Shown piece by piece: positions 15,748 through 24,561 of a DNA stretch of 64,000 nt; position 1 is the first letter of the stretch, and every line of letters starts with the position of its first letter. The notes beneath the pieces were generated by a model. That model ran no database searches and was not told the origin of the DNA. It saw only the letters and a program-made list of their open reading frames with translations. The translations under genes and the position numbers were made by a program. The DNA is taken from positions 124,001 to 188,000 of the forward strand of contig JACJNY010000061.1 of NCBI GenBank assembly GCA_014695295.1. The letters run 5' to 3'. The DNA is from Microcoleus sp. FACHB-61. Lineage in GTDB: Bacteria > Cyanobacteriota > Cyanobacteriia > Cyanobacteriales > Microcoleaceae.

Positions 15748-17637
15748 TTAACCTAACGCAGTGCAGGCTGTTTTCAACCATTCAATTGTTGCTGCATCAA
15801 GTACGGGTTCCAGTTTCTCGACTACCGAAGCGTGATAATTATTCAACCATGCTAGTTGAGTCTTTGACAGCCGATCGACATTTATCAATTTGCGCTCAAA
15901 CGGAATATAGGTCAGCGGTTCAAATCCGTACCAAACCGTACTGTTTTTGGATGGCATTTCCCTGACAACATAGAGATTTTCGATGCGAATTCCGCCCCAT
16001 CCCGGTTCGTAATATCCCGGTTCGATGCTGGTTACCATTCCGGCTTCTAGGGGATATTGTACCGATTTGCTGATGCCGTTTGGCCCTTCGTGGCCTGCTA
16101 AAAACGCGCCGACTCCGTGCCCTGTACCGTGTCCGTAGTCTAGCTGTTCTTGCCATAATACCGCACGGGCGATCGCGTCTAATTGCGCTCCCGTTGTTCC
16201 TTTGGGGAATTGCTGCATTGCACAGTTGATGTGCGCGATTAAGACTGTTGTGTAGTGTTCTATTTGTAGCGCCGTCGGTTCTCCGATACTTACTGTTCTC
16301 GTATCGTCGGTTGTACCTGCTAAATATTGCGCGCCTGAGTCCAATAACAGCAGTTCCCCCGGTTTTAAGGTTATTTCTGGGCTGGGGGTTCCGTAATGTA
16401 CGATCGAGCTATTGGCTCCCGCACCGGCGATCGTTCTAAAAGTTAAAGTCTGAAAATCTGTTTCTTGCTGGTAAAAATTTTCGATGCTTTCTTTGACATC
16501 AAACTCGGTCACTACGTTACCATTTTCGAGCTGTTCGGTCAACCACTTTAAAGTCAAAGTTTTCGCTCGGCTTGCTTTGAAATTGGCTGATTGCATCTGC
16601 TCGATTTCAACGGGATTTTTGCGAGCTTTCATCCCTTCTACCGGATGAGCCTCAAAAACTATTTCGATGTTGTAAAACTGCGCTTCTTGATGGTTTAATA
16701 TTAACTGGTACGTGCCTGCTGTGCTGTGTTTCGGGTCTAAAAGTACCCGAACTTTATGTGGCAAATTTACGCAAGTTTCTAATGTATGCGGATAGTCTGC
16801 GTAGGGAAGCAAAGTTACATCCGCCCGCAATTCTTGCTTAATTTCTAGCGGAATTCGTTCGGGATTTGTAAACAAAAACGCTGAATCTGTGGTGACAATG
16901 GCATAGGATATGAAAATGGGAATGTGGGGAATATCCGAGCCTCGGAGATTGAACAGCCACGCTATTTGATTCAGGTTGGTAATCGGAAGCACATCGATAT
17001 TGGCTTTTTGCATGGCTTCCCTGACTCTGGCTAATTTTTCGGCGGCGGTTTCTCCTGTCAGGGATGCAGGTAAGCTAAATATAGGCTCTGCATCAATCGC
17101 GGGTAAAGTCTCTGCTGTTTGCCAAGGAGTTTGCGATCGCACTTTGTCTGTCAAATTCTCCCGGATTGGTATGAGTTCAATCTCCGCAGTGGCAAATTTT
17201 TTTACCCAATTTTGATATTGCTCTGTCGCTACAGTAAACGGGTCAAAACCCATGCGAACTTTCGTTGATTTTTCTGCCGATTCTACAGCCAGTTTTTCTA
17301 AAGTTTCAATTAAGGTTAAATTTCCTTCTAAGCCGAGTTTCGATATTTGGATAATTCCCCTATCGACTTGCAATTCGGCTTGTTCGTAATAGCGGGAATC
17401 CACAAACAACCAAGCGGAATCTTTGCCAACCAACAAATCGCCGGCGGAACCCGTAAAACCGCACATCCAAGCTCGTCGCTGCTTCGCTGCGGGAACTGAT
17501 AAATTTAAGTGTTCGTCAACCGCTGGGATGTAATAGCAATCTAAGTCGTAATCTGCCATCAAATCGCGCAAGTCTGCCAGTTTTGCAGCGGAGGTATCTT
17601 GGATATTTGTATTTGCTTTTAAGTTAGTGGCAACCAT
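15748..17637 (-). CDS. Xaa-Pro aminopeptidase (aminopeptidase P, M24B family)
   Basis: This 629-residue metallopeptidase removes N-terminal residues preceding proline. It is the long, three-domain form related to eukaryotic XPNPEP1: two creatinase-like N-terminal domains (about 20-165 and 200-335) and a C-terminal pita-bread domain (about 345-560). Dinuclear metal ligands are visible: Asp433 (LLLDSG), Asp444 (TDDTRT), His507 (GHGTGHGVG), Glu539 (SIEPG) and Glu553 (RIENL). It follows the aminotransferase by 16 bases on the same strand, so the two are cotranscribed. A cytosolic role in peptide turnover is expected. Confidence 0.93.
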   Translation of the reverse strand: MVATNLKANTNIQDTSAAKLADLRDLMADYDLDCYYIPAVDEHLNLSVPAAKQRRAWMCGFTGSAGDLLVGKDSAWLFVDSRYYEQAELQVDRGIIQISKLGLEGNLTLIETLEKLAVESAEKSTKVRMGFDPFTVATEQYQNWVKKFATAEIELIPIRENLTDKVRSQTPWQTAETLPAIDAEPIFSLPASLTGETAAEKLARVREAMQKANIDVLPITNLNQIAWLFNLRGSDIPHIPIFISYAIVTTDSAFLFTNPERIPLEIKQELRADVTLLPYADYPHTLETCVNLPHKVRVLLDPKHSTAGTYQLILNHQEAQFYNIEIVFEAHPVEGMKARKNPVEIEQMQSANFKASRAKTLTLKWLTEQLENGNVVTEFDVKESIENFYQQETDFQTLTFRTIAGAGANSSIVHYGTPSPEITLKPGELLLLDSGAQYLAGTTDDTRTVSIGEPTALQIEHYTTVLIAHINCAMQQFPKGTTGAQLDAIARAVLWQEQLDYGHGTGHGVGAFLAGHEGPNGISKSVQYPLEAGMVTSIEPGYYEPGWGGIRIENLYVVREMPSKNSTVWYGFEPLTYIPFERKLINVDRLSKTQLAWLNNYHASVVEKLEPVLDAATIEWLKTACTALG

Positions 17638-17653
17638 TTTTAAATTTCCTATT

Positions 17654-18826
17654 TTACTTGTTTAAAATTGTCTTCAAACCTTTAACTAATCTCCTAATAC
17701 CAGCGGTGGCGGTTGCTTTCTCCAAAGCACCGTAAGCAACCCGCAAATAGCAGCCGCTATCCATGCCGAAGGTTGTACCGGGAAGCACTGCTACGTGATA
17801 TTCGCGAATTAATTGTTCTACTAATTCCATTGTATCGAGTTCAGTATCAACTTTCAAGAAAAAGTAGAAAGCTCCAGCGGCTGGGGAAATTGTACACAAG
17901 TTTTGGATGGTATTGAGTTCGTCTAATACGAGTTGGCGCACAGATGCGATCGCCCTTGCATAATTATCGCAGTAACCTCTACCAACTTGCAAGGCTCCCA
18001 GGGCTGCATACTGAGAAATTACGGGCGGACAAATTAAGATGGTATCTTGAATCTTTCTCACTGAAACGAGCAAGTGTTCTGGTATTACCATATACCCGAT
18101 CCGCCAACTCGCAAAACCGTAAGCTTTGGAGAGGCTAAACAGAGAAATTGTATGTTCGCTGCTGTTGGGAAAAGCGGCGGGCGAACAGTGTTTGACGCCG
18201 TTATAAGTAAAATATTCGTAAGCTTCATCGCTGATGTGATAAATGTTGTGCTGGCGACAAATTTCGTTAACTTCTCGCAGTGCTTCGATTGAATAAACAA
18301 CACCAGTGGGATTATTTGGTGAAATGGTAACTATGGCTCGCGTTTTGTCGGTAATTGCTTTTTTTATAGCATCGATATTAAGTTGATAGTTAACGTCGGT
18401 TTCTACTATCACTGGTCGGCAATTTGCCATAATTGCCGCCATTTCGTGGTTAAAGTAATAAGGTGATTGGATAATAACTTCGTCCCCCGCTGAAGTGATG
18501 GCGAGAATGGCGTTGGTAAATCCCATGTTGCTGCCGGCGGTAACGACAATGCAGTTTTTGCTATTAATTTCTATGTCGTTATCGGTTTTTAGTTTGGCTG
18601 CGATGGCATCCTGTAATTGTGGAATTCCTTCCACGGCTTTGTATTTGTGATTGTCGGGATTTGCAAAAAATTCGGGGATTTTTTCAAATGATTCTTGTGG
18701 CGGATTGTAGTAAACTACGCCTTGTCCTAATGATATCGTTCCCGGATTTTGGCGAATCAGTTCCCCAACTACTGGAATTATTGGCGACTGTACTGATTGC
18801 ATTCGAGTCGGGTGATTTTCCATCAT
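17654..18826 (-). CDS. Class I/II pyridoxal-phosphate aminotransferase
   Basis: The 390-residue protein has the fold-type I aminotransferase motifs: NNPTG (about 171-175), ISDEAYE with Asp200 binding the PLP pyridine nitrogen, SLSKAYGFASWRIGY with the Schiff-base Lys234, and a C-terminal LRVAYGALEK holding the carboxylate-binding Arg. The substrate cannot be fixed; closest in style are aspartate/aromatic or MalY-type transaminases. It is the upstream partner of aminopeptidase P, with a 16-base gap. Start codons ATGATG at 18826/18823 are both possible. Confidence 0.88.
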   Translation of the reverse strand: MMENHPTRMQSVQSPIIPVVGELIRQNPGTISLGQGVVYYNPPQESFEKIPEFFANPDNHKYKAVEGIPQLQDAIAAKLKTDNDIEINSKNCIVVTAGSNMGFTNAILAITSAGDEVIIQSPYYFNHEMAAIMANCRPVIVETDVNYQLNIDAIKKAITDKTRAIVTISPNNPTGVVYSIEALREVNEICRQHNIYHISDEAYEYFTYNGVKHCSPAAFPNSSEHTISLFSLSKAYGFASWRIGYMVIPEHLLVSVRKIQDTILICPPVISQYAALGALQVGRGYCDNYARAIASVRQLVLDELNTIQNLCTISPAAGAFYFFLKVDTELDTMELVEQLIREYHVAVLPGTTFGMDSGCYLRVAYGALEKATATAGIRRLVKGLKTILNK

Positions 18827-18911
18827 ATATTATAGAGAATTGTAGGGGCAGGTTTAGTTAGAATGTACGTCCTGAAGCAAGTTTACTATTTCACGCAGGC
18901 GCCTCTCAGCT

Positions 18912-21900
18912 TCAGGATCTATGTACTTCTATTTTAGAACCTTGCGGGGATTTGGAAACTTTAACTTGTGCAGGCAATCTTTCGCCCAATTCTCGAACGT
19001 GGGTAATCACTCCAATCAGCCTGTCTCGCTGCCGCAAAGATTCTAAAATTTGAGTAACGCTTTCAAGAGTTTCGGTATCTAAAGTACCAAATCCTTCATC
19101 GAGAAACAAGCTGCCCAAGTGAGCTCCTTGAGACAGTTTTTCTGACAAAGCTAAAGCCATTGATAAGGAAGTGGCAAAGGTTTCGCCACCGGAAAGAGTG
19201 CGCACTCGTCTAGCTTCGCCGCCGTTCCAATTATCTGCTACCCAGTATTCGCCGTCTTGGTTTCTTAGTTTGTAGCGATTTTCGGTTAATTCTTGCAAAA
19301 TTAAGGTGGCGCTGCCGACTAATTCTGCTTCTAAATGTTCTAAAATATAGGATTGAAATTCGTTGGATTTGAGATTCTGCGCTAAGGTGTGATAAGTTTG
19401 CTCTTGTTCTGTGAAATTTGTGATTTGCTGTGACAGTCTTTCGGCTTGTTCGAGATTTTGGGCTGCTACTTGAATCCAAGCTAAAAGTTCGGCGCGGTTG
19501 TTGTTGGCTTGTTTGAGGTTTTCTTGGGCGGTATGTTTTGCCGATCGCACTTGTGCTAACTTATTCTCATCCGTAGTTCTGCCTGCGATCGCCTCGCTCA
19601 AATCTTTCGCCCGCGTCTCTAACTGAATTTTTGATTCCCGGTGAGAGCGAATAGCATTTTCCCATTCTGATTGTTCCTTAACTGTCGCAACCGCTGCTAA
19701 AAATGTCTCTTCTGTGAAATCAGCCGCTGTTAATTTTGCTGACCAATCCAGGTTTAGCTGGTGTTTATGGGCCTGGGCTTGTCCAAAAACCTCTCCAGCT
19801 TGTTGCTCTCTCTGTGCTGCTTGAATAACCTTATTTTGAGCAGTTTGATATGATTGTTCGGCAACTTTCAGCAGATTTGCCAAGTCTTCCTTGTCTTGTT
19901 CTAAGGCTTTTGCTAAATTAGGATAAGGTTGATATTCGGTAATTTGATAGAGCGCATTTACACAAATTTGCAACTGCTGCTGCCTGCGGTCGGATTCGGC
20001 GATCGCATCTTGATATTCTTGCTGTTTAGCTGCTTGAGTCGCCACAGCAAAATTAAATCTTTGCTGAAAATTCTCATATTCCAATGATGCGAGTTGGAAC
20101 TGCTGCTCGGTTTCGCGGTATTGGCGATCGCTCTCTTTAAGTATTGCCAACTCCTGCTGCAACCCCAAGATTTCCCACTGAGAATCTTCCCGAACTTGAG
20201 TGATTTGCTGCTGCAATTCCGCAACTCTATTCCCTGTTAATTCGAGCATTTGAGCAATTTCCGACTCTTTTTGCAGGCAAGATGAAACTGCACTTTTTGC
20301 CTCAGCCTCCAACCTTTGAGCAGCTTGAAAAACCTGATTTGCCGCCGCCAATTTCCGCCGCAAATCAGCGAGATCGACAATATTAGAATTTGGCAAAGGA
20401 GGGAGGATCTCGCTCTCAGGATGCACCCCCCCGCACACCGGGCAAGTATCCCCAGAATTCAGCGACATTCTGATAGCAGCAACACTCTCCAAACGTGCCG
20501 CTTCCGCATTAGCGGTTTGGGCCGCTTCTAACTCGGCGCTGCACTCTTTTAGCCTGATTTCGGCTGTTTCTAAATTAGTGGCAACCTCCACATAACTCTG
20601 TTGAGCTTTTTCCTTATCTGCGATAGATTTATCCAACTGTTGCTCCTGAGCTTTTCCCTGCTTGGCAATTAGCTGAAGTTCCATCAACAAGGGTGCAATT
20701 TGCTGCAATTGCTCTAAACGCTTTCCTCCCGGCGAATACTGTTCGAGCTGTACTGCTGCTTGAGTAACTCTAAAACCCGCACCTTGAATTTTATTGTTAG
20801 CAGCTTGCAGTTCTTTATTTGCTGTTTGAAAAAAGCGAAGTTTTTCCTGTTGAATTTTTTGGGTACGCGCAACTTCTTTTTCTAATTGAGCGCGCTGTTC
20901 TTCATATACCTTAGCAGCAGCCAGAGCATCTTCGCGAGCCTTAATTTGTGGCGCTAGGATTTTTTCTTTGGCTTTTGCCGCGTCAAGTTGCTGCTGCTCT
21001 ACTGCCAGCTCAGAGCGAGCTTTAATTAACTGCTTTCGCGCTGCCATCGAGGCACTTTCGGCAGTTTCATACTGACTGCGAGCCGATCGCACTAAAGCCC
21101 AGTCTCCCTGTAAATGATTGGCAGCTTGCGCTTTTTCTAAACGCTGTGCTAAAATTTTCATCTCAGCGGAATTAGTATTTAATTCAGCCAGTTTTTGTTG
21201 CAGCTCTTGCCAGCGAGAGATTTGCGAAAATAGCTGTTCCTCTTCATCTAGAGCCTTCTGAGCTTTCATAACGGCGCGATCGAACTCAGGCAACTGGTGC
21301 TCTAAAATCAAAAGTTGCGATCGTCTTTGATCCACCTCATCCGCCGTCGGCGCACTCAACTCAGCTAGCTGTCTTTCCACCATTTCCCGTTCCTGTTTTA
21401 GCAGCTTAGCCAGCTCATTTGTTTCCTTCCGCATCTGCTCAAAAATCTCAAATCCCGCTAGCTGCCGCAAAATTTCCCGGCGTTTTGAAGTATCCCCTTT
21501 AATAAACTCATCAAACTTGCCTTGAGGCAGAACAATTGCTCGCGTAAAAGTATCAAAATCCATTCCTAAAATCTGCTCAATCGTATTTTGAACAGCAACG
21601 ATACTCGTCCCCAAAGTTTCCCATTGACCATTTTGCCAGTTGTCCAAAATCACCTTATTTTCGGGAGATTTCGGACGGAAACGCCACCTTCGCGTCACCC
21701 GATACTGTGCCGAACCCACAGCAAAACGCAACTGCACTTTTAAATTTTCGCTACCTTGACTTGCCAAATCACTTACTTGTTTGCCGCTGCGAGTAGTCGT
21801 ACCAAAAAGAGCGTAAGTCATCGCATCTAGCAGTGAAGATTTGCCGGCACCTGTAGCACCAGTAATTGCAAACAAATCGAGTTGAGAAAAATCTAAACGC

Positions 21901-21953
21901 TGTTCCTGGCGGAAGCTGGTAAATCCTTCGAGAATAAGTTCGAGTGGACGCAT
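18912..21953 (-). CDS. sbcC: Exonuclease subunit SbcC (Rad50-like ATPase)
   Basis: This 1013-residue SMC-type protein has a Walker A (GATGAGKSS, about 32-40), long coiled-coil arms, a zinc-hook CPVCGG near residue 503, an ABC signature LSGGETFATSLSMALAL near 919 and a Walker B (LFLDEGFGTLD) near 950. With SbcD it opens DNA hairpins and processes double-strand ends in the cytosol. SbcD is encoded upstream on the same strand, but a 383-bp stretch with a repeat element separates them. The start ATG is preceded within three bases by a tandem GATTTTA-type repeat (+ strand) instead of a visible Shine-Dalgarno sequence. Confidence 0.95.
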   Translation of the reverse strand: MRPLELILEGFTSFRQEQRLDFSQLDLFAITGATGAGKSSLLDAMTYALFGTTTRSGKQVSDLASQGSENLKVQLRFAVGSAQYRVTRRWRFRPKSPENKVILDNWQNGQWETLGTSIVAVQNTIEQILGMDFDTFTRAIVLPQGKFDEFIKGDTSKRREILRQLAGFEIFEQMRKETNELAKLLKQEREMVERQLAELSAPTADEVDQRRSQLLILEHQLPEFDRAVMKAQKALDEEEQLFSQISRWQELQQKLAELNTNSAEMKILAQRLEKAQAANHLQGDWALVRSARSQYETAESASMAARKQLIKARSELAVEQQQLDAAKAKEKILAPQIKAREDALAAAKVYEEQRAQLEKEVARTQKIQQEKLRFFQTANKELQAANNKIQGAGFRVTQAAVQLEQYSPGGKRLEQLQQIAPLLMELQLIAKQGKAQEQQLDKSIADKEKAQQSYVEVATNLETAEIRLKECSAELEAAQTANAEAARLESVAAIRMSLNSGDTCPVCGGVHPESEILPPLPNSNIVDLADLRRKLAAANQVFQAAQRLEAEAKSAVSSCLQKESEIAQMLELTGNRVAELQQQITQVREDSQWEILGLQQELAILKESDRQYRETEQQFQLASLEYENFQQRFNFAVATQAAKQQEYQDAIAESDRRQQQLQICVNALYQITEYQPYPNLAKALEQDKEDLANLLKVAEQSYQTAQNKVIQAAQREQQAGEVFGQAQAHKHQLNLDWSAKLTAADFTEETFLAAVATVKEQSEWENAIRSHRESKIQLETRAKDLSEAIAGRTTDENKLAQVRSAKHTAQENLKQANNNRAELLAWIQVAAQNLEQAERLSQQITNFTEQEQTYHTLAQNLKSNEFQSYILEHLEAELVGSATLILQELTENRYKLRNQDGEYWVADNWNGGEARRVRTLSGGETFATSLSMALALSEKLSQGAHLGSLFLDEGFGTLDTETLESVTQILESLRQRDRLIGVITHVRELGERLPAQVKVSKSPQGSKIEVHRS

Positions 21954-21956
21954 ACT

Positions 21957-21988
21957 GATTTTAGATTTTAGATTTTGGATTTTAGATT
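21957..21988. repeat. GATTTTA heptad repeat abutting the sbcC start codon
   Basis: On the + strand this reads GATTTTA repeated with one GATTTTG variant, starting three bases from the sbcC ATG (21951-21953). In the sbcC mRNA it is a run of UAAAAUC units directly before AUG. The same arrangement occurs at 41865-41903 and 43423-43457. Confidence 0.8.
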
Positions 21989-22065
21989 GTTATATTCAGG
22001 TCTACAGTCTTCCCGATCCCCCCTAACCCCCCTTAACAAGGGGGGGACAAGAGTATTATCAAAGT

Positions 22066-22235
22066 CCCCTGGGAGGCAGGGCGGTTTCATTTTCTTGTAG
22101 GGGCAAACCCCCCGTGGTTGCCCCGATGCCTGAAATGCCCATGAAATCATCTGTGGGCGGGGGCGGGCACGGGGGCACCGCCCCTACAAAAGCCTGGTTT
22201 TCCTGAGAATGAAACAGCCCTGCCCTGGGAGGGGG
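22066..22235. repeat. MITE-like inverted-repeat element between sbcD and sbcC
   Basis: The outer arms around GGCAGGGCGGTTTCATT (from 22075) and AATGAAACAGCCCTGCC (22209-22225) are imperfect inverted repeats, and inner arms GTAGGGGC (from 22097) and GCCCCTACAAA (22182-22192) pair as well. The element is about 160 bp and non-coding. It is flanked by a run of C's and G's (about 22019-22046). It interrupts what is normally a compact sbcDC operon. Confidence 0.65.
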
Positions 22236-22336
22236 ATTTAGGGGAATCTAGACTCGACTACAAGCGACATTGAGCGTGGGTTTCCCTCTTAAAACTATTT
22301 GAAATTTGAAATTTTGGATTGTATCTTTTTACCCAT

Positions 22337-23512
22337 TTAATTGTTAACTGTTTCCTTAAACTTCTTGTACAAATTTTGAAATTCCTCCAATACTGCCGGT
22401 TTCGGTGTCGTTGCTAATCGGTTTTGATAATAGTTGCAAAACTCGGCTGCCGGATCGAAATTATTGGGATCGATATTAGTTATTTCTGTTGGTTCTAGCG
22501 CTGCATCTGGATAGCGCGGTTCAATTAACAGCGCTTGAGAACAGATTTGGCGCACTCGATCGGCAAGTCCGATTTGCGGACTGTCCAGTTCGACAATTAC
22601 TTTCAAGAAACCCGGATGATACTGATGAGCTTCTAAAGTTTCATCAAGATTGTCGTTATGACATTTAAGCACTTTTAACGGCTTGTGGCAAGCCACAGGC
22701 TTAAATTCCACCTTTGCTTGACTTCCCGGCTCAACTTCTATCAAGCAAAATCCTTTTTCCTGTTCCGCTTCTCCAAAATCTAACTGAATCAAAGAACCCG
22801 AATAATAAGCGGGAGAAGTCTCAGAAATCCGCTGGTGAATGTGGATGTGTCCGAGGGCAACATACTGAGCTTCCGGCGGCAGAGTTTGCGATGAGAGCAG
22901 GTATTTTTCTCGCGTGTAATAAGCGACTTCGGATTTTGCCAATCGAGCGCCGTCAATGCTCATGTGTCCCATGAGAAAATTGACAGTATTGTCTCTAAAA
23001 TCCCTGGTTAAATCTTCGAGTAAATATGCTACGATTTCGCGGTAATCTTTTCGGCGATCGGCATCGCCCGACTGCCAGAGAGAATTAGCATCTAACAGTC
23101 TTTGTTCGGAAGCAAAAGGCATCGCTCCAACACAAAGTTTACCGCTTTTTGTATTGAGAGTAATCGTGCCGCCGTCTGCCGATCGCCTGGGTTTGCCTAA
23201 AGCGCGAACACCGGCGAGGGAAAGCAATTGCGCGATGCTGTCGATGCGGGATGCGGAATCGTGATTACCGGCGATCGCAATTGCGGGAATTCCCGCCGCT
23301 TGGAGTTCGCAGAAAAAGTTATAAGCAATGCGTTCGGCGTAAGCGGTGGGGTTGGGCACGTCGAAAATGTCGCCTGCAACGAGCACAGCATCGACATCCA
23401 AGGCTTTTGCTTGCTTCAAAATCTGTTCGAGGGCGATCGCAATTTCAAAAGTGCGATCGATCCCTCGGAAACGCCGCCCTAAATGCCAGTCAGCAGTATG
23501 AATTATTCGCAT
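22337..23512 (-). CDS. sbcD: Exonuclease subunit SbcD (Mre11-like)
   Basis: This 391-residue calcineurin-like phosphoesterase contains the metal-binding motifs DWHLG (8-12), GDIFD (about 47-51), GNHD (about 82-85), GHMS and GHIHIH. It is the Mn-dependent nuclease subunit of SbcCD. The start ATG at 23512 gives the canonical MRIIHTADWHLG N-terminus. sbcC follows on the same strand after 383 bp. The C-terminal cap region (about 270-391) is present, so the protein is complete. Confidence 0.94.
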   Translation of the reverse strand: MRIIHTADWHLGRRFRGIDRTFEIAIALEQILKQAKALDVDAVLVAGDIFDVPNPTAYAERIAYNFFCELQAAGIPAIAIAGNHDSASRIDSIAQLLSLAGVRALGKPRRSADGGTITLNTKSGKLCVGAMPFASEQRLLDANSLWQSGDADRRKDYREIVAYLLEDLTRDFRDNTVNFLMGHMSIDGARLAKSEVAYYTREKYLLSSQTLPPEAQYVALGHIHIHQRISETSPAYYSGSLIQLDFGEAEQEKGFCLIEVEPGSQAKVEFKPVACHKPLKVLKCHNDNLDETLEAHQYHPGFLKVIVELDSPQIGLADRVRQICSQALLIEPRYPDAALEPTEITNIDPNNFDPAAEFCNYYQNRLATTPKPAVLEEFQNLYKKFKETVNN

Positions 23513-23536
23513 AGTACGAGGAGTATTTTGTTTATG

Positions 23537-23554
23537 TTAATAGAAACGCGCCAC
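23537..23554 (-). pseudogene. Five-codon vestige of a second DUF5615 gene
   Basis: Just after the shorter DUF433 gene, the sequence GTGGCGCGTTTCTAT followed by TAA encodes Val/Met-Ala-Arg-Phe-Tyr-stop. This equals the first five codons of the intact DUF5615 gene at 24151, in the same position relative to a DUF433 gene. It marks the end of a tandem duplication whose second toxin-like gene was deleted. Confidence 0.7.
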
Positions 23555-23557
23555 TTT

Positions 23558-23803
23558 TCAATCTTCCTCATTTTCTTGAATTGCTGTTTCAATCTCATCA
23601 GGATATGCCTCAGCATAACTAAAAGCATTCACCAAATCTGCTGCACAGAGATCGGGATGACCTTCTAAAATATGAGCATCGGTGGCATCTTGACGGCGAT
23701 AGCTTATTAACAGCCAAACAGGAATCCGCGTTTTTCGGATACAGGCGGCACCACCCATGACACCGGGAGTCTTTTGAATTCCATACCAGAGGTATTTTAT
23801 CAC
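23558..23803 (-). CDS. DUF433 protein (truncated duplicate, antitoxin-like)
   Basis: The 81-residue protein carries the DUF433 motifs GIQKTPGVMGGAACIRKTRIPVW and a C-terminus (AYAEAYPDEIETAIQENEED-type) identical to that of the larger DUF433 gene at 24155-24502. It starts at GTG 23803, seven bases after the stop of the DUF5615 gene. The N-terminal helical part of the larger copy (about 35 residues) is missing. DUF433 proteins have a helix-turn-helix-like fold and usually pair with DUF5615 PIN-like proteins. Whether this copy still binds DNA or toxin is uncertain. Confidence 0.75.
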   Translation of the reverse strand: MIKYLWYGIQKTPGVMGGAACIRKTRIPVWLLISYRRQDATDAHILEGHPDLCAADLVNAFSYAEAYPDEIETAIQENEED

Positions 23804-23809
23804 TTCTAC

Positions 23810-24151
23810 TCACTCCGAAGGACGGTTAACTCGAATCAGTAAACTTCTCACTGTTTCTTGATTAGCAAGAGCTTCATTAATCCGTAAAGCCAGCCTATCC
23901 CTATTTGAATCATCTTTACAAACAATGATACCAGCATGGTCTGGTTGTAATGTATGCAGCCTGATAAAATGACGGCGATTGAGCGTTAAAATAGCGCGAT
24001 CAATACTCACTGCAAAAGCTAACACTTCTTCATCAGGAATTTTTTGATTAGCATTTCCTGCTTCCTGTACGGTAAGGACATCGTGACCTAAAGTCCTCAG
24101 CAATTCCACAAGCCGCCTCGGAAATTGTTCATCTGCATAGAAACGCGCCAC
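23810..24151 (-). CDS. DUF5615 PIN-like protein (toxin-like partner)
   Basis: This 113-residue protein starts at GTG 24151, three bases after the stop of the DUF433 gene, so the two are translationally coupled. It shows the DUF5615/Mut7-C PIN-like acidic residues: FYADEQFPRR (Asp7, Glu8), the central IPDEEVLAFAV with Asp and Glu, and ILTLNRRHF. DUF5615 proteins are predicted RNases and form toxin-antitoxin-like pairs with DUF433. Catalytic activity is inferred from the family. Confidence 0.8.
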   Translation of the reverse strand: MARFYADEQFPRRLVELLRTLGHDVLTVQEAGNANQKIPDEEVLAFAVSIDRAILTLNRRHFIRLHTLQPDHAGIIVCKDDSNRDRLALRINEALANQETVRSLLIRVNRPSE

Positions 24152-24154
24152 TTT

Positions 24155-24502
24155 TCAATCTTCCTCATTTTCTTGAATTGCTGTTTCAATCTCATCAGGA
24201 TATGCCTCAGCATAAGCCCAAGCATTCGCCAAGTCAGCGGCACGCAGAGTCGGATAGTCTTCTAAGAGTTCCGCCTCAGAAATACCTAAATCGCGAGCAT
24301 TCACCAGTACCCACACAGGAATTCGCGTTTGTCTGATGCAAGCATCGCCGCCGCACACGCCGGGAGTCTTTTGAATTCCCGACCAAAATTTTCTTAAACT
24401 TTGGGCTAGTAATTCTATAGCTTGAGCCTTCTCTTCGGGAGTTAAAGCTAAGAGTTGCGGTTGCAATTCTTTCAGTGTCGTATTTGCCGTTATTGAGTTC
24501 AT
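24155..24502 (-). CDS. DUF433 protein (full-length, antitoxin-like)
   Basis: The ATG at 24502 (MNSITANTTLKELQPQ) gives 115 residues; a GTG at 24541 would add 13. An N-terminal helical part (about 1-40) is followed by the DUF433 domain with GIQKTPGVCGGDACIRQTRI and a terminal EAYPDEIETAIQENEED. It is the first gene of a DUF433-DUF5615-DUF433 run. By analogy with VapB-like partners it probably neutralises the DUF5615 protein and represses the locus. Confidence 0.8.
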   Translation of the reverse strand: MNSITANTTLKELQPQLLALTPEEKAQAIELLAQSLRKFWSGIQKTPGVCGGDACIRQTRIPVWVLVNARDLGISEAELLEDYPTLRAADLANAWAYAEAYPDEIETAIQENEED

Positions 24503-24561
24503 AAATATTAACTTTTTTTTGCCATACAGGTATTCTAGCACTGGTGGCTAAATCAAAACTT

